Origin: Notospermus geniculatus | Taxonomy: Eukaryota > Nemertea > Pilidiophora > Heteronemertea > Lineidae | NCBI GenBank assembly: GCA_002633025.1 | Contig: NMRB01000227.1 | Location: 256,877 to 320,876 of the forward strand | Reading direction: 5' to 3' | DNA length: 64,000 nt | In this document: positions 47,611 to 58,404 of the stretch, one piece after another | Layout: each line of letters begins with the position of its first letter | Position numbering within the stretch: the first letter of the stretch is position 1 | Notes under the pieces: model-generated | Seen by the model: the letters and a program-made list of their open reading frames with translations, nothing else | What the model was told of the DNA's origin: nothing | The model's database searches: none | Translations under genes and position numbers: made by a program

Positions 47611-49110
47611 CACACCCCCCCCCAAAATATATACATGTAAAGAGTCGCGTAAAAAGTCGCTCAGTCCCTGCCTCCTAAAACAAGAAATGTCAAATACAGT
47701 CTTCCTCAAATAGACACGTCTTTAAACGAATTGGTTTACGTCAATAGCCAATTTTCAGTCTTAGAAATAAGTACCGGAGGTAAATGGTTGGGAAAAAAAC
47801 GTGCGGTACGTATTTTAGACGATTCTGCCTTCGGCAGATTATGAATATGCCAATAAAGTGTCTCACGACATGACTCTAGCGCATTTAGCCAGTAAAATGT
47901 AAAAAAAGTAAATTAGGTGGCCGAGGTGGAAGAAGCTAGTTCGTAGTTTTTAATGAGAAAATTTATCGCTGGTCTGTCTAGTCATGCGGTAATGATTTTC
48001 TTGCCTATTTTCGACGACGAGGAAGGGAACTTGATTCTGTGACAGTGCACCGGCTGGGGGCAGCTTATTGGAGTCTAAATATATTTTAATAAGTACAAGG
48101 CTGAATGCCTCAACACCCCCACGCGCAATTACATTTCATAAGAACATAATGATTTTCTGAGGGAAGCCATTTGAAGAAGAAAAAAACCATATCGCGTCTT
48201 TTTAGTTCCATCCAGTTATTTACACTCAAATAGACCAATTAGTAAAATGGATGAATTAAGGGCTTTTAAAGCAGCAAGGCAGAAGAAGATAAGAGAAAAC
48301 GTGATTTTACCTCCACTCTGGTAATTTCAGTCACGAACCAGGGTTGGTCTTGGATGGAATTTTCCGGATTAAATCGACAATATTTCATTTGCTTCTTATC
48401 TCCTAGTGATTAGTTTCAATTCGGGAAGACGTGTGTCTTTCTTTGTAAATAACGTGTAATTAATCGTGATAGATGATTTATTTAACACTGAATGAAAACC
48501 AGGGATTTGTGAAGCGTTCTATTAATAATGGTTAATAATTGTTCAGAAAATGAGTAAGGGCAGGTACAAAGCAATTAAAATGTGTCCTACGAGATGTTTG
48601 GGGCGATGGTCGAGGCGTTTCCGTTGTGTCGATAGAATTGCCCAACATGTCTTGAGGAATTGTCGAACATGGAAAAAGTCAGAATTGCCGTAAAATCCCA
48701 AAGCACAATAAACAGGAAGTGCAGACGGAACAAGGCAGACGATTTTATTGTTATTTCTTCCACGCACGGGAAATCACGTGATGGCCGCTCTGAACCCTGG
48801 GATATCCTTTCGTTCGAACAACAAATGGCGGGATATCCTCTGACTGTTCATTACTCACATGATGAGGTCATCATCATTGCTGTCCTCATAAACAGGGCTT
48901 TGGTCTCGCTCTTCCTCACACACTCGCACACGAACGTGAGTGGATGAAGAGGATCAAGGTAAAAACCCCTGCTGTGGGAGGATGCACAGGCAGATAGTTT
49001 CACGTCAATCGCGGTTTAGGGGTAGTTCGCATGGCACGCGTGGACGTTTGTTGTGGCGGCTTCAAGGAAGGAACCTTTGATTAGCCTAGTATGGTTCCTA
49101 GGTCCGCTTA
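47611..49110. other. No gene recognised
   Basis: Overlapping frames at 48543-48947 on both strands have no domain. Nothing else stands out. Confidence 0.4.
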
Positions 49111-49364
49111 AGGTACTGTCACACTGAAGCAGTTCTCAAACCGTCCTGTCCCGTCGTAAAAAATCGTAAAACGGGCTAGAACATGTAATGTTTGCCACTA
49201 ATGTCTCGAAGATCAGTAGCACTCTTCCCGTGCGAGCCCGTCCATGAAGTTCGTAGAAAGACTGTAAAAACTTGCCACTACGTCCACTCCGTTCGCACAC
49301 AGTTTGAGCCAGTTCGGCAACATTTTCAAGAACGTACTGAGAACTAGCTCAGTGTGATGGGGCA
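49111..49364 (+). mobile_element. Family C element, full-length copy C2
   Basis: About 254 bp. The left end is AGGTACTGTCACACTGAAG; the right end is CTAGCTCAGTGTGATGGGGC. Ends are imperfect inverted repeats (TCACACTGA and TCAGTGTGA). Other copies: 47336, 51919, 52945, 58224 and 58405. Copy C5 is bordered by TA on both sides, which fits a Tc1/mariner-type MITE. Confidence 0.8.
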
Positions 49365-49397
49365 TAGCAAGCGGCAGGTCCAGCTTCGAAATAGGCC

Positions 49398-49597
49398 ATA
49401 TGGGTTAATCTGCCCTGGTTCTTCAGTCCGTCGCATTGGGCAGTAGGCCGTGGCGCCTTGTACCTTGTACCTTCGCAAGGGCAAGTGAAAGACCCCATTC
49501 AAGTGAGGAACTCGAAAAGCTTGACATGTCTTTTCATACTTACATGTAATAGGAAGAGCCAACAATGCTTTCGCTTTAGCCCTGATAGAAAAATCAT
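49398..49597. repeat. Dispersed repeat Q, copy 1
   Basis: Shares with 61297-61497 and 62130-62342 the ordered words CAGTAGGCCGTGG, CCTTGTACC, GCAAGGGCAAGT, A(C)CCCAT and 'aataatgct(t)tcg/atgg ... gccctga'. Moderately diverged. Frames on its minus strand differ between copies, so it is not a conserved coding region. Confidence 0.6.
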
Positions 49598-51159
49598 ATC
49601 AGTACATGTATATATATTAAACCTCCAGCCGTTTACGAAGAAAAAAAGTTAAGCACCGCATAAAGAAGAACTTTATTCGCAAATGTTTTCCCCTTAGAGG
49701 TTTGCCATAAACCCTTTATATACATCAACATCAAAAATTTTCCTGGCCTAAAATTTCAACAGCATCCCTTTTCAGCCTGTCACAAAGTATATACAGCCAC
49801 ATCGCTGAGGTGAAATAACTCTACTGAAAATCGATATTTTAACAGAGAAAGGTGACCTCGCCAAGGGAAATAAACCAAACCTTCAATGCATTCAAAGGTA
49901 TTCTATTCTGTGAAGGTGACAACCTTTTATAAAAAGGGTCCCAAGACGAACCTTTCTTATCAAACTAGGTGGATAGATAAAACATCAGCGCTTAGTATAT
50001 TACTTTATGATCGCTTTACATGCCAACGGTATTATTTTACATAAGTATTTGAGGTTTTGGAGGGCTTTGTCCTCAAATATCAAATAAATACGACTTCGTA
50101 AATATTTTTAAAATGAAACGCTGTGTGATCAAGTATGAGGTTGGAAAAAATTGAACCGCTGAAACATTTGCCAATATTCCAACGTTTTTCAGCAGTGTTT
50201 CCTTTTTTGTATTGGGGGCGTATGACAATAGACAACTTGATATACTTTGACTGTTCAACAGGGCAATACTTAGAGGGGGGCATTCACACTTAGAACCCTT
50301 GATACATGTAGATGTTACACCGCCGTTGAAGGGCGATTCTCCAGTAGAGAATCAGGCATATTTTTCACCCTGATTGATCAGTTACAAAGATATGGTTATC
50401 TGAAAACGACCCTCGGAATATCTTTCATGCACTTTAAAAGACAACAGAGCACACCAAATTGACTCTAATCTAATGCTTGTAACGGAATTACACTCTACTG
50501 ATTAATTCCGTTACTGCAATAACAATTGCTTACATGTGCATCACCATAAGCGTGGTGTTCTTTCAGTTTTTATTGCATGGCAGTTGATGCTGAGTGTCGT
50601 TTCTCAATAGACGTGGAACATAACCTTATACAAGATAACATATTTTTTTTATAATTTGCGAATCAATGTTGGAAATTACCATTAAAATATAATTCCGTTA
50701 CCGAGGTTGCCCTGTAATCTCACCAGTCAAAACGTGTACAGATCTATTTTTACTGGTCATTATTTTGTCTGAGGCTCATCCGCAGCCTCGATATAAAAAA
50801 GAGAAAAGCGGTATTTTTCTATTGGCTCAATCTCCGAAACCGACATCTCCACCTCTAGCTCGCTTCCTAATTGAGTTTTCTCTCCAGCTAATAAACACTC
50901 CGAAAGAGCGAGTTAGTATCACTTGGCCAATAGACCATGTCCTCTGCTATAATTGAGTTGCAATGCATGGCCATCTTCCAGCGCTGGAAGTTATCGAACC
51001 AAGCCTTCCTATTAACCCTTTTGAGTATTGTAAGCTCCCAAATATCTAAGTTTTCAAAATCAGATGGTTATTGGTAAAATCATTCATACCTATCCTTCGT
51101 TCATTGCCACTTTCTCACGAAATAGGTTATCGACTTTATGCCTGATGTTTTCACTTCAG
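49598..51159. other. No gene recognised
   Basis: AT-rich to 50.7 kb. Frames at 50073-50283 (-) and 50765-50956 (+) are unsupported. The last part would be intron if the exon at 51160 is real. Confidence 0.4.
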
Positions 51160-51335
51160 GCCTCTCGCCATGGCAGAGTAGCCAGTTTCCACTTGGATGA
51201 TGACATCCAAGTAGCCCAAGAAAGTATTCTCAAACTTTTCCCCCGACTGATGAATATCTCCCGGCAGATTCCAGCGTATGCTCTTTTGACCCCACCAATT
51301 TCCAGCTACTTCGCCAGTCTCCCCGCCGTCCCGAG
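51160..51335 (+). CDS. Possible internal coding exon, family unknown
   Basis: A 176-bp open segment bounded by a good acceptor (TGTTTTCACTTCAG, ending 51159) and a donor-like GAG followed by GTAATA at 51336. It would be phase 0 at the start and phase 2 at the end. It encodes about 58 residues with balanced composition, including VASFHLDDDIQVAQESIL, then LFPRLMNISRQIPAYALL and a Pro/Ser-rich end. It is richer in GC than its flanks. I do not recognise the family, and no neighbouring exon was identified, so it could still be chance. Confidence 0.35.
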
Positions 51336-51651
51336 GTAATAGTTCCCTATGTCACAATAGCCGCTAATATCCCATCATAGGAAACAAACAAACCATGTCA
51401 GAACGGACCCTGGAAGCCAGTATCCCGACCACAAATAATCAAACCTAGCATAACGCCAACCATGGCGTGACAAACGACCTGCCAACAGCCCCAGTCCGCT
51501 CCAGCGCCCATACACGGAGACATCTCGTTCTTATTACCAACTTTAAATGATATTTGCTTTCATAGATGGTTGATATGCCGGCTGGGGGCTTGCATGGATT
51601 GATGGGGCGCCCCAAGGCAGAAAAATAGCCATTTAGCTGAGGAGTCATTGG

Positions 51652-52357
51652 CGGTTTCTCGGTTTATGGTTTCGTGGGTCACGCGGCAGTGATGAGCTCT
51701 TGGTGATTGGGCGTCTGTTTTCGCACGTTATGGTTACAGTTCCAGTGGTAACATTATTGGATTATCTGATGGGAGACTTTCGACACATCGTCCCTGGTAA
51801 AAAAAATAAATTAGTGTAGCCTACTTCCCTAAAAGTCGCAAAAAGTCAGCCAAGAAGCCAGGACAAGAGGGAATTCTCGCTTTCATAAGTCTCGCATATT
51901 AATAGCGAAACTTACATTGCTGTCACACTAAAGTAGTTCTCAAAACGTCACGCCCCATCCTAAAAAATCGTAAAACGGGCTAGAACGTGTAACGTTGGCC
52001 AAATAATGCCTCGCAGTTCTGGAGCACCATTCCCGTCCGAGCCCGTCCATGAAGTTCGTAAAAAGACTGTAAAAAGTTGCCACTATCTGGTAACAGCACC
52101 TCGAAGAAAACGTACACTCTCTTGTAACTGCACCTCGGGAAAAGCGTACTTTCTGTTAACTGCACTTCAAAGAAAGCGTACTATCTGGTAACTGCACCTC
52201 GAAAAAAGTGTACATGTACTATCTGGTAACTGCACCTCAAAGAAAGCGTACTTTCTGGTAAATGCACCTCAAAGAAAGCATAATCTGGTAACTGCACCTC
52301 GAAGAAGAAAATTTCAATCTGGTGACTGTATCTCGAAGAAAAACGTACATGTACTAT
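51652..52357. repeat. Segmental duplication B, copy 1
   Basis: About 706 bp matching 52672-53382 in direct orientation with few differences. It contains a partial family C element (51919-52084) that stops at GTTGCCACTA and continues into the minisatellite described separately. It ends at the assembly gap. Confidence 0.85.
52083..52357. repeat. ~33-bp minisatellite in B copy 1
   Basis: About eight units of consensus CTATCTGGTAACTGCACCTC followed by (G/A)AAGAAAGCGTA. Units vary from 29 to 38 bases; two carry an expanded TACATGTAC at the join. The array starts exactly where the family C element is interrupted and runs into the gap. Confidence 0.85.
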
Positions 52358-52671
52358 NNNNNNNNNNNNNNNNNNNNNNNNNNNNNNNNNNNNNNNNNNN
52401 NNNNNNNNNNNNNNNNNNNNNNNNNNNNNNNNNNNNNNNNNNNNNNNNNNNNNNNNNNNNNNNNNNNNNNNNNNNNNNNNNNNNNNNNNNNNNNNNNNNN
52501 NNNNNNNNNNNNNNNNNNNNNNNNNNNNNNNNNNNNNNNNNNNNNNNNNNNNNNNNNNNNNNNNNNNNNNNNNNNNNNNNNNNNNNNNNNNNNNNNNNNN
52601 NNNNNNNNNNNNNNNNNNNNNNNNNNNNNNNNNNNNNNNNNNNNNNNNNNNNNNNNNNNNNNNNNNNNNNN
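52358..52671. other. Assembly gap (314 N)
   Basis: A run of 314 unresolved bases between the two copies of duplication B. Its left edge lies in the minisatellite and its right edge at the first base of copy 2, so the true length and structure are unknown. Confidence 0.99.
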
Positions 52672-53382
52672 CGGTTTCTCGGTTTATGGTTTCGTGGGTC
52701 ACGCGGCAGTGATGAGCTCTTGGTGATTGGGCGTCTGTTTTCGCACGTTATGGTTACAGTTCCAGTGGTAACATTACATGTATTGAATTATCTGGTGGGA
52801 GACTTTCGGCACATCTTCCCTCGTAAAAAAAATAAATTAGTGTAGCCTACTTCCCTAAAAGTCGCAAAAAGTCAGCCAAGAAGCCAGGACGAGAGGGAAT
52901 TCTCGCTTTCATAAGTCTCGCATATTAATAGCGAAACTTACATTGCTGTCACACTAAAGTAGTTCTCAAAACGTCATGTCCCGTCCTAAAAAATCGTAAA
53001 ACGGGCTAGAACGTGTAACGTTGGCCAAATAATACCTCGCAGTTCTGGAGCATCATTCCCGTCCGAGCCCGTCCATGAAGTTCGTAAAAAGACTGTAAAA
53101 AGTTGCCACTATCTGGTAACAGCACCTCGAAGAAAACGTACACTCTCTTGTAACTGCACCTCGGGAAAAGCGTACTTTCTGTTAAGTGCACTTCAAAGAA
53201 AGCGTTCTATCTGGTAACTGCACCTCGAAAAAAGTGTACATGTACTATCTGGTAACTGCACCTCAAAGAAAGCGTACTATCTGGTAAATGCACCTCAAAG
53301 AAAGCATAATCTGGTAACTGCACCTTGAAGAAGAAAATTTCAATCTGGTGACTGTATCTCGAAGGAAAACGTACATGTACTA
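52672..53382. repeat. Segmental duplication B, copy 2
   Basis: Sister of 51652-52357, including the partial family C element (52945-53109) and the minisatellite (53109-53382). Copy 2 has a short ACATGTA insertion near 52775. It continues past the array into unique sequence, so the minisatellite ends at about 53382. Confidence 0.85.
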
Positions 53383-53745
53383 TCACTTAACGTACGGAAC
53401 AGAATTCCAACATAAAGGGTTGATTCCAATCTCAACCCAGTGCATTACGAACGACACTTCTCGTTATATTAACGACTGTTACACCTTCACCCAGCCTCGG
53501 GAGAGCCATTTATTTCATGTCAATTTTCATGAAAAATATTCGATTTATTCTTAGTATTGAGTATGTATGTAGAAGATAAGCAACCTAGGGCAAGCCAGCT
53601 CGGGTTAAGGTCGTCGAGGTGGCGCCTGGATGTATCGTCCTTGCGTGTCTGTTTATCTTTACTGCGGTTAGCCAGAGTGTAATTGATCGCTGGCTACATA
53701 AGAATCGAATCAGGAAGAAGTCTCGAAGGTGTAGGTGATACATCT
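53383..53745. other. No gene recognised
   Basis: Short unique stretch between duplications B and A. No features. Confidence 0.4.
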
Positions 53746-53749
53746 CACT

Positions 53750-55310
53750 AAAAGTGTAATTTTCACATCTTTATTTCGACTTATTTTTCATTGGTGATCG
53801 GTGTACACCAAGAAGCCATTCGCTGTCGATCAGGCATCGTATTCGTAGACAGTTCTCTTGTGGCTTTTTCCCTTGTTGTTCGCTTGTGACGCGCCACACA
53901 GGTCCTTTGCTTGCTATAGTGGCCGTTCCCATAAGATGAACCCGAGAACATCTACAGTAACCTTGTGCAGGGCACATGGGACCAACTGACAGGCAACACA
54001 GAGTGTAAATGTGTACAAGACATTTTGGAGGTCATAACGGCCGTCATAACCACACAGGTCCACGGGGGGATAGTTTACGGATACTAGGCCTTAAAGCACG
54101 ACTGTCTGCATTACACAACAGACTCTTTATCCCTCCCCACCTTGATAAGACTGGTCACCTGTCCAACCTATATATAGCCAGTGGTAACACCGAGGCTGGA
54201 CTGATACTATGTCGAAACAAAAATGGCCGCCATACCTTCATCACTTGAGAAGTTCAACGTGCTGTTATAGCGTGACTTACCCTTCATCAGGTAAGGTAAC
54301 ATGCTTCAACTCATTCTTTTATGTGTAGCAATACTCACAATGCCTATTGGTAACTTAGATCATTCAAATAGATAAGATTTGAACAGTCTTGTCGAGCATG
54401 CATAGACGACGTTGCCTAAACGTCAAAGCTTACGTCGGCCGTCGCGAGATACAAAACCTAACGCATACATGTACATCGTGCTTTAACAACGAACTGTAAA
54501 ACTGCTAACATTACATGTACTTCACTGCTTCTCATCGCTCACGTCAGTAGGCGTGGGGTAAAACTCTTTTCGTACTTTACTGCAACAAAATGGCGTCTTT
54601 GCCTACCGCGCGTCCAAGTTCCAAACGACATTTTTGCGACGCATGACAATCTCTGCCAATACAATAAACAACCTCTAACTATTTCCACGGTCTACAATCA
54701 ACTGACTCACACCAACTCATCATTCCACCTAAACCAAGATTATAGACTTCTTGCATGCTGGATCAGATGGGGGACCCGTGGTTACAGCCGTCTTGACATA
54801 TACGGGTAACTAATGGCCCTATACATCACTGCAAACAACATGTTTGCCCATATATCACTGGGAAATAACCTGTTGTGGAAACCTTACAATGTTGTGTAAT
54901 CCTGTAATGGATCTTTATTTTCAGCCAAGTGGTAATTTTCTTCTGTTGGCGACCCTTGTGGCATCGACGTATTTCACTTTGCATTATAGTAAACAATAAC
55001 AGTAAAACTGCATGATAATGTGATTACCGCGACATCTCTGATAGCTTCTTGATCATTCGCCTTTCTCACGTAAAAACCAGTTTTCCGTCACGCGAGGTGA
55101 GAATTTAAAGGGAAACCATCCTGGAAATAAAACGATCTGTTTGGTGGCCTTCAACGGGGATCATAACTACGATAGAGGGCAGCACATCGCAACCAGGTCC
55201 TACATATTTTTGATCGTGTCTTTCATTTTCTCTTTACAGGCGTTGGCTTCAAAGTGTCCGGCCCAAATGCACCTCTCATAGTCGACAGAGGCAAAAATAT
55301 CACATTGAAC
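53750..55310. repeat. Segmental duplication A, copy 1
   Basis: About 1.56 kb matching 55637-57930 in direct orientation. Relative to copy 2 it lacks the 376-bp element at 56432-56807 and about 335 bp corresponding to 57492-57826. It contains repeat O (54143-54470) and ends inside a copy of the Ig exon. Open frames such as 55748-56143 in the sister copy do not keep their frame here. Confidence 0.9.
55240..55310 (+). pseudogene. Truncated Ig-domain exon (paralogue)
   Basis: Preceded by the same pyrimidine tract and acceptor as the intact exon (TTTTCTCTTTACAG). The first 71 bases match 57860-57930 and keep the peptide VSGPNAPLIVDRGKNITLN. Immediately before the B-strand cysteine codon the sequence switches to unrelated GC-rich DNA. 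The cysteine, the tryptophan core and the donor are missing. It is a broken product of segmental duplication A. Confidence 0.85.
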
Positions 55311-55636
55311 ACCCGTCAATTTTTTTTTCACGAGAACTGGCAGAAAAAAATCGTGCGAAGCCCGCCCGGTCACCGGCAGGAGCCCGCACAGGACCCGTAG
55401 GGGGCACTGGGACCTTCTACGGGCTTTCTACGGCCTACCGGTCAGATGAAAACGCCGGGAGAATTGGGAGCAGCCAGCTAATCAATGCGGCGCCCGTTCG
55501 GCTGGTGAAAAATGTCCGGTGCCCGTGGCAACCGTGAGGGAACCGGCCGGGCACCGTACGAAATTGGCTGAAATTTGCCAAAATGTCTGTTTTTACTCGC
55601 CGTACGGGCCCCGGAGTGGATATGTGACCTAGGCAT
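55311..55636. other. GC-rich insert at the A1/A2 boundary
   Basis: 326 bp unlike its surroundings: CG-rich with words such as CCGGGCACCGTACG, GGCCTACCGG and GCCGTACGGG. It separates the broken exon from the start of copy 2. No coding frame and no matching copy in the window. It may be an inserted repeat or filler at the duplication junction. Confidence 0.5.
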
Positions 55637-56431
55637 AAAAGTGTAATTTTCACATCTTTATTTCGACTTATTATTTTTCATTGGTGATCGGTGTACACCA
55701 AGAAGCCATTCGCTGTCGATCAGGCATCGTATTCGTAGACAGTTCCCTTGTGGCTTTTTTCCTTGTTGTTCGCTTGTGACGCGCCACACAGGTCCTTTGT
55801 TTGCTATAGTGGCCGTTCCCATAAAGATGAACCCAAGAACATCTACAGTAACCTTGTGCAGGGCACATGGGACCAACTGACCGGCAACACAGAGTGTATA
55901 AGTGTACAAGACATTTTGGAGGTCATAACGGCCGTCATAACCACACAGGTCCACGGGGGGATAGTTTACGGATACTGGGCCTTAAAGCACGACTGTCTGC
56001 ATTACAGACTCTTTATCCCTCCCCACCTTGATAAGACTGGTCACCTGTCCAACCTATATATTAATATAGCCAGTGGTAACACCGAGGCTGGACTGATACT
56101 GTGTCGAAACAAAAATGGCCGCCATGATACCTTCATCACTTGAGAAGTTCAGCGTGCTGTTATAGCGTGAATAACCCTTCATCAGGTAAGGTAACATGCT
56201 TCAACTCATTCTTTTATGTGTAGCAACACTCACAATGCCTATTAAACTTAGATCATTCCAGTAGATAAGATTTGAACAGTCTTGTCGAGCATGCATAGAC
56301 GACGTTGCCTAAACGTCAAAGCTTACGTCGGCCGTCGCAAGATACAAAACCTAATGCACACAGTCGTGCTTTAACGACGAACTGTAAAACTGCTACATTA
56401 CTTCATCCCTGTTTCTCATCGCTAACGTCAG

Positions 56432-56807
56432 GCTGAAAGGGTAAATGTCGTCCTGGGTATATACAAAGATTACCCAGGATCTCAATCTTCACTAAAACAA
56501 TACCCTGGGTGTACTTTCGGTAGCCGAACATCACCCAGCTTCCGCAATCTGTGCCTAGGAACGAGTGCTATTTAGAAATCCCGCGGAATCTTGCGGTCTC
56601 GCGCTGCGGTACTTGTTGAGTGTAGCTGTTCATGACATTCTTCAGGCGGTCACGTGACCACGGGCGAGACAACCTCGAATCCAGGTGTCATACTACGATG
56701 CTGGGTGATGTTCGGCTACCGAAAGTACACCCAGGGTATTGTTTTTGGAAAGATTGAGATCCTGGGTAATCTTTGTGTATACCCAGGACGACATTTACCC
56801 TTTCAGC
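56432..56807. mobile_element. 376-bp inverted-repeat element with 5-bp target duplication
   Basis: TIRs of about 108 bp start GCTGAAAGGGTAAATGTCGT and include the subterminal words CCTGGGTA and TACCCAGG. The element is flanked by GTCAG on both sides (56427-56431, 56808-56812). The sister duplication at 54543-54547 has a single GTCAG and no insert, which is a direct empty-site control. The interior of about 160 bp is non-coding. The superfamily is uncertain from a 5-bp duplication. Confidence 0.92.
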
Positions 56808-57439
56808 GTCAGTAGGCGTGGGGTAAAACTCTTTTCGTACTTTACTGCAACAAAATGGCGTCTTTGCCTACCGGGCATCCAAGTTTCAAACGACATTTTT
56901 GCGACGCATGACAATCTCTGCCAATACAATAAACAACCTCTAACTATTTCCACGGTCTACAATCAACTGACTCACACCAACTCATCATTCTACCTAAACC
57001 AAGATTATAGACTTCTTGCATGCTGGATCAGATGGGGGACCCGTGGTTACAGCCGTCTTGACATATACGGGTAACTAATGGCCCTATACATCACTGCAAA
57101 CAACATGTTTGCCCATATATCACTGGGAAATAACCTGTTGTGGAAACCTTACAATGTTGTGTAATCCTGTAATGGATCTTTATTTTCAGCCAAGTGGTAA
57201 TTTTCTTCTGTTGGCGACCCTTGTGGCATCGACGTATTTCACTTTGCATTATAGTAAACAATAACAGTAAAACTGCATGATAATGTGATTACCCACGACA
57301 TAAACCTATGGTTCAATGGTGTTTCCCTGATAGCTTCTTGATCATTCGCCTTTCTCACGTAAAAACCAGTTTTCCGTCACGCGAGGTGACCATTTAAAAG
57401 GAAACCATCCTGAAAATAAAAGTATACGTTTGATGGCCT

Positions 57440-57573
57440 CAGTGGGGATCATAATTGTGATAGAGGGCAGCACATCGCAACCGGGTCCTACACAACGGAC
57501 GCCCTTTGTGAGGGAAATTAATCAGGACGTGGATGTCACTTTCATTTCAATAGTTTTAACCACTAAGTGACAA
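57440..57573. repeat. Dispersed repeat P, copy 1
   Basis: Starts ATAGAGGGCAGCACATCGCA and continues through GGGAAATTAATCAGGAC and TTTCATTTCAATAG to CACTAAGTGACA. Related to 63703-63830 near the window end; a left fragment also remains in duplication copy 1 at about 55171-55203. Confidence 0.7.
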
Positions 57574-57859
57574 GTTAGCGCCCCTGCCTATAAAGTAAAG
57601 CCAAAATTCAGGCAGTGAGAGACATCTGGTGGCAACACATGAAGTGTATCCCTCAGTTACTTCATCGTTCACGGTTAAACCTTTATTTTTGATTCCTTTA
57701 TTTTTGACTCACCAATTTTTTTCCCCCAGAGAGCTGAGCATTTGGCGTTCAGTTCTTGATTCACTGGCATTACTTGAAAATCCACCTGCTCTTCTCATCA
57801 CCAATAACAAAAGTACCGTATCCATTATTTTGATCGTCTCTTTCATTTTCTCTTTACAG

Positions 57860-58114
57860 GCGTTGGCTTCAAAGTGTCCGGCCCAAATGCACCTCTCATA
57901 GTCGACAGAGGCAAAAATATCACATTGAACTGTTTTATAAAAGGTGCAGGTTTCGATGGTCTACACAACACCATACAGTGGGTGAAAATCGTGAAAGGAG
58001 GGCACAACATCATCAGCGGTAACACGATTGTTATGCCAGAGATACCGACACGATATAGTATAGGTATACAGACGCATACGGAAACGCTGTTTGATGTACA
58101 GCTACGAATAACAG
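57860..58114 (+). CDS. Ig-superfamily domain exon (phase 1-1)
   Basis: A 255-bp exon. The acceptor is TTTTCTCTTTACAG (AG at 57858-57859); the donor is CAG followed by GTAAGG at 58115. Both borders split a codon after its first base, the phase 1-1 pattern typical of shuffled Ig exons. The peptide shows A-strand-like VSGPNAPLIVDRG, B-strand KNITLNCF with the core cysteine, C-strand IQWVK with the core tryptophan, and E-strand-like LFDVQLRIT. The second cysteine (DxGxYxC) is not in this exon, so the domain must be completed by a following exon; none was found in the next 1.2 kb. One N-glycosylation sequon (NIT) is visible. Likely part of a cell-surface or secreted Ig protein; the family is not identifiable. 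The exon could also be an orphan left by duplication. Confidence 0.7.
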
Positions 58115-58223
58115 GTAAGGTTTTCCCTTTTTACCTCTCTGGCAGAGAGGTTATGGTGGTAAATGTGACGTCTGTCTGTCCGGTGTGTCGCGCTCACCAC
58201 GTCAACAGTGTCTGAGCCGAAGT

Positions 58224-58400
58224 GTTGGCCAAATAATGCCTCGAAGTTCTGGAGCACCCTTCCCGTCCGAGCCGTCCACATGAAGTTCGTAAAAAAACTG
58301 TAAAAGATAGCCACTACGTCCACTCCGTTCGCACACAGTTTGAGCCCGTTCGGCAACATTTTCAAGAACGTACTGAGAACTAGCTCAGTGTGATGGGGGC
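58224..58400 (+). mobile_element. Family C element, 5'-truncated copy C4
   Basis: Begins GTTGGCCAAATAATGCCTCG and runs to the right end CTCAGTGTGATGGGGGC. The left third is absent. It abuts inverted copy C5 with only a few bases between, so the right ends face each other and form a palindrome about 140 bp or longer. Confidence 0.8.
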
Positions 58401-58404
58401 ATAA

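Larger units (their letters stand above)
55637..57930. repeat. Segmental duplication A, copy 2
   Basis: Sister of 53750-55310 plus two segments absent there: a 376-bp inverted-repeat element and about 335 bp upstream of the exon that contains part of repeat P. The homology extends into the intact Ig exon as far as the breakpoint in copy 1. Confidence 0.9.

Noticed and set aside
52181-52726. Long frames of 134-173 codons across the gap
   Set aside because: Most of their length is unresolved bases.
55748-56143. 131-codon + strand frame in duplication A
   Set aside because: Crosses repeat O, lacks splice borders, and the frame is interrupted in the sister copy at 53860-54250.
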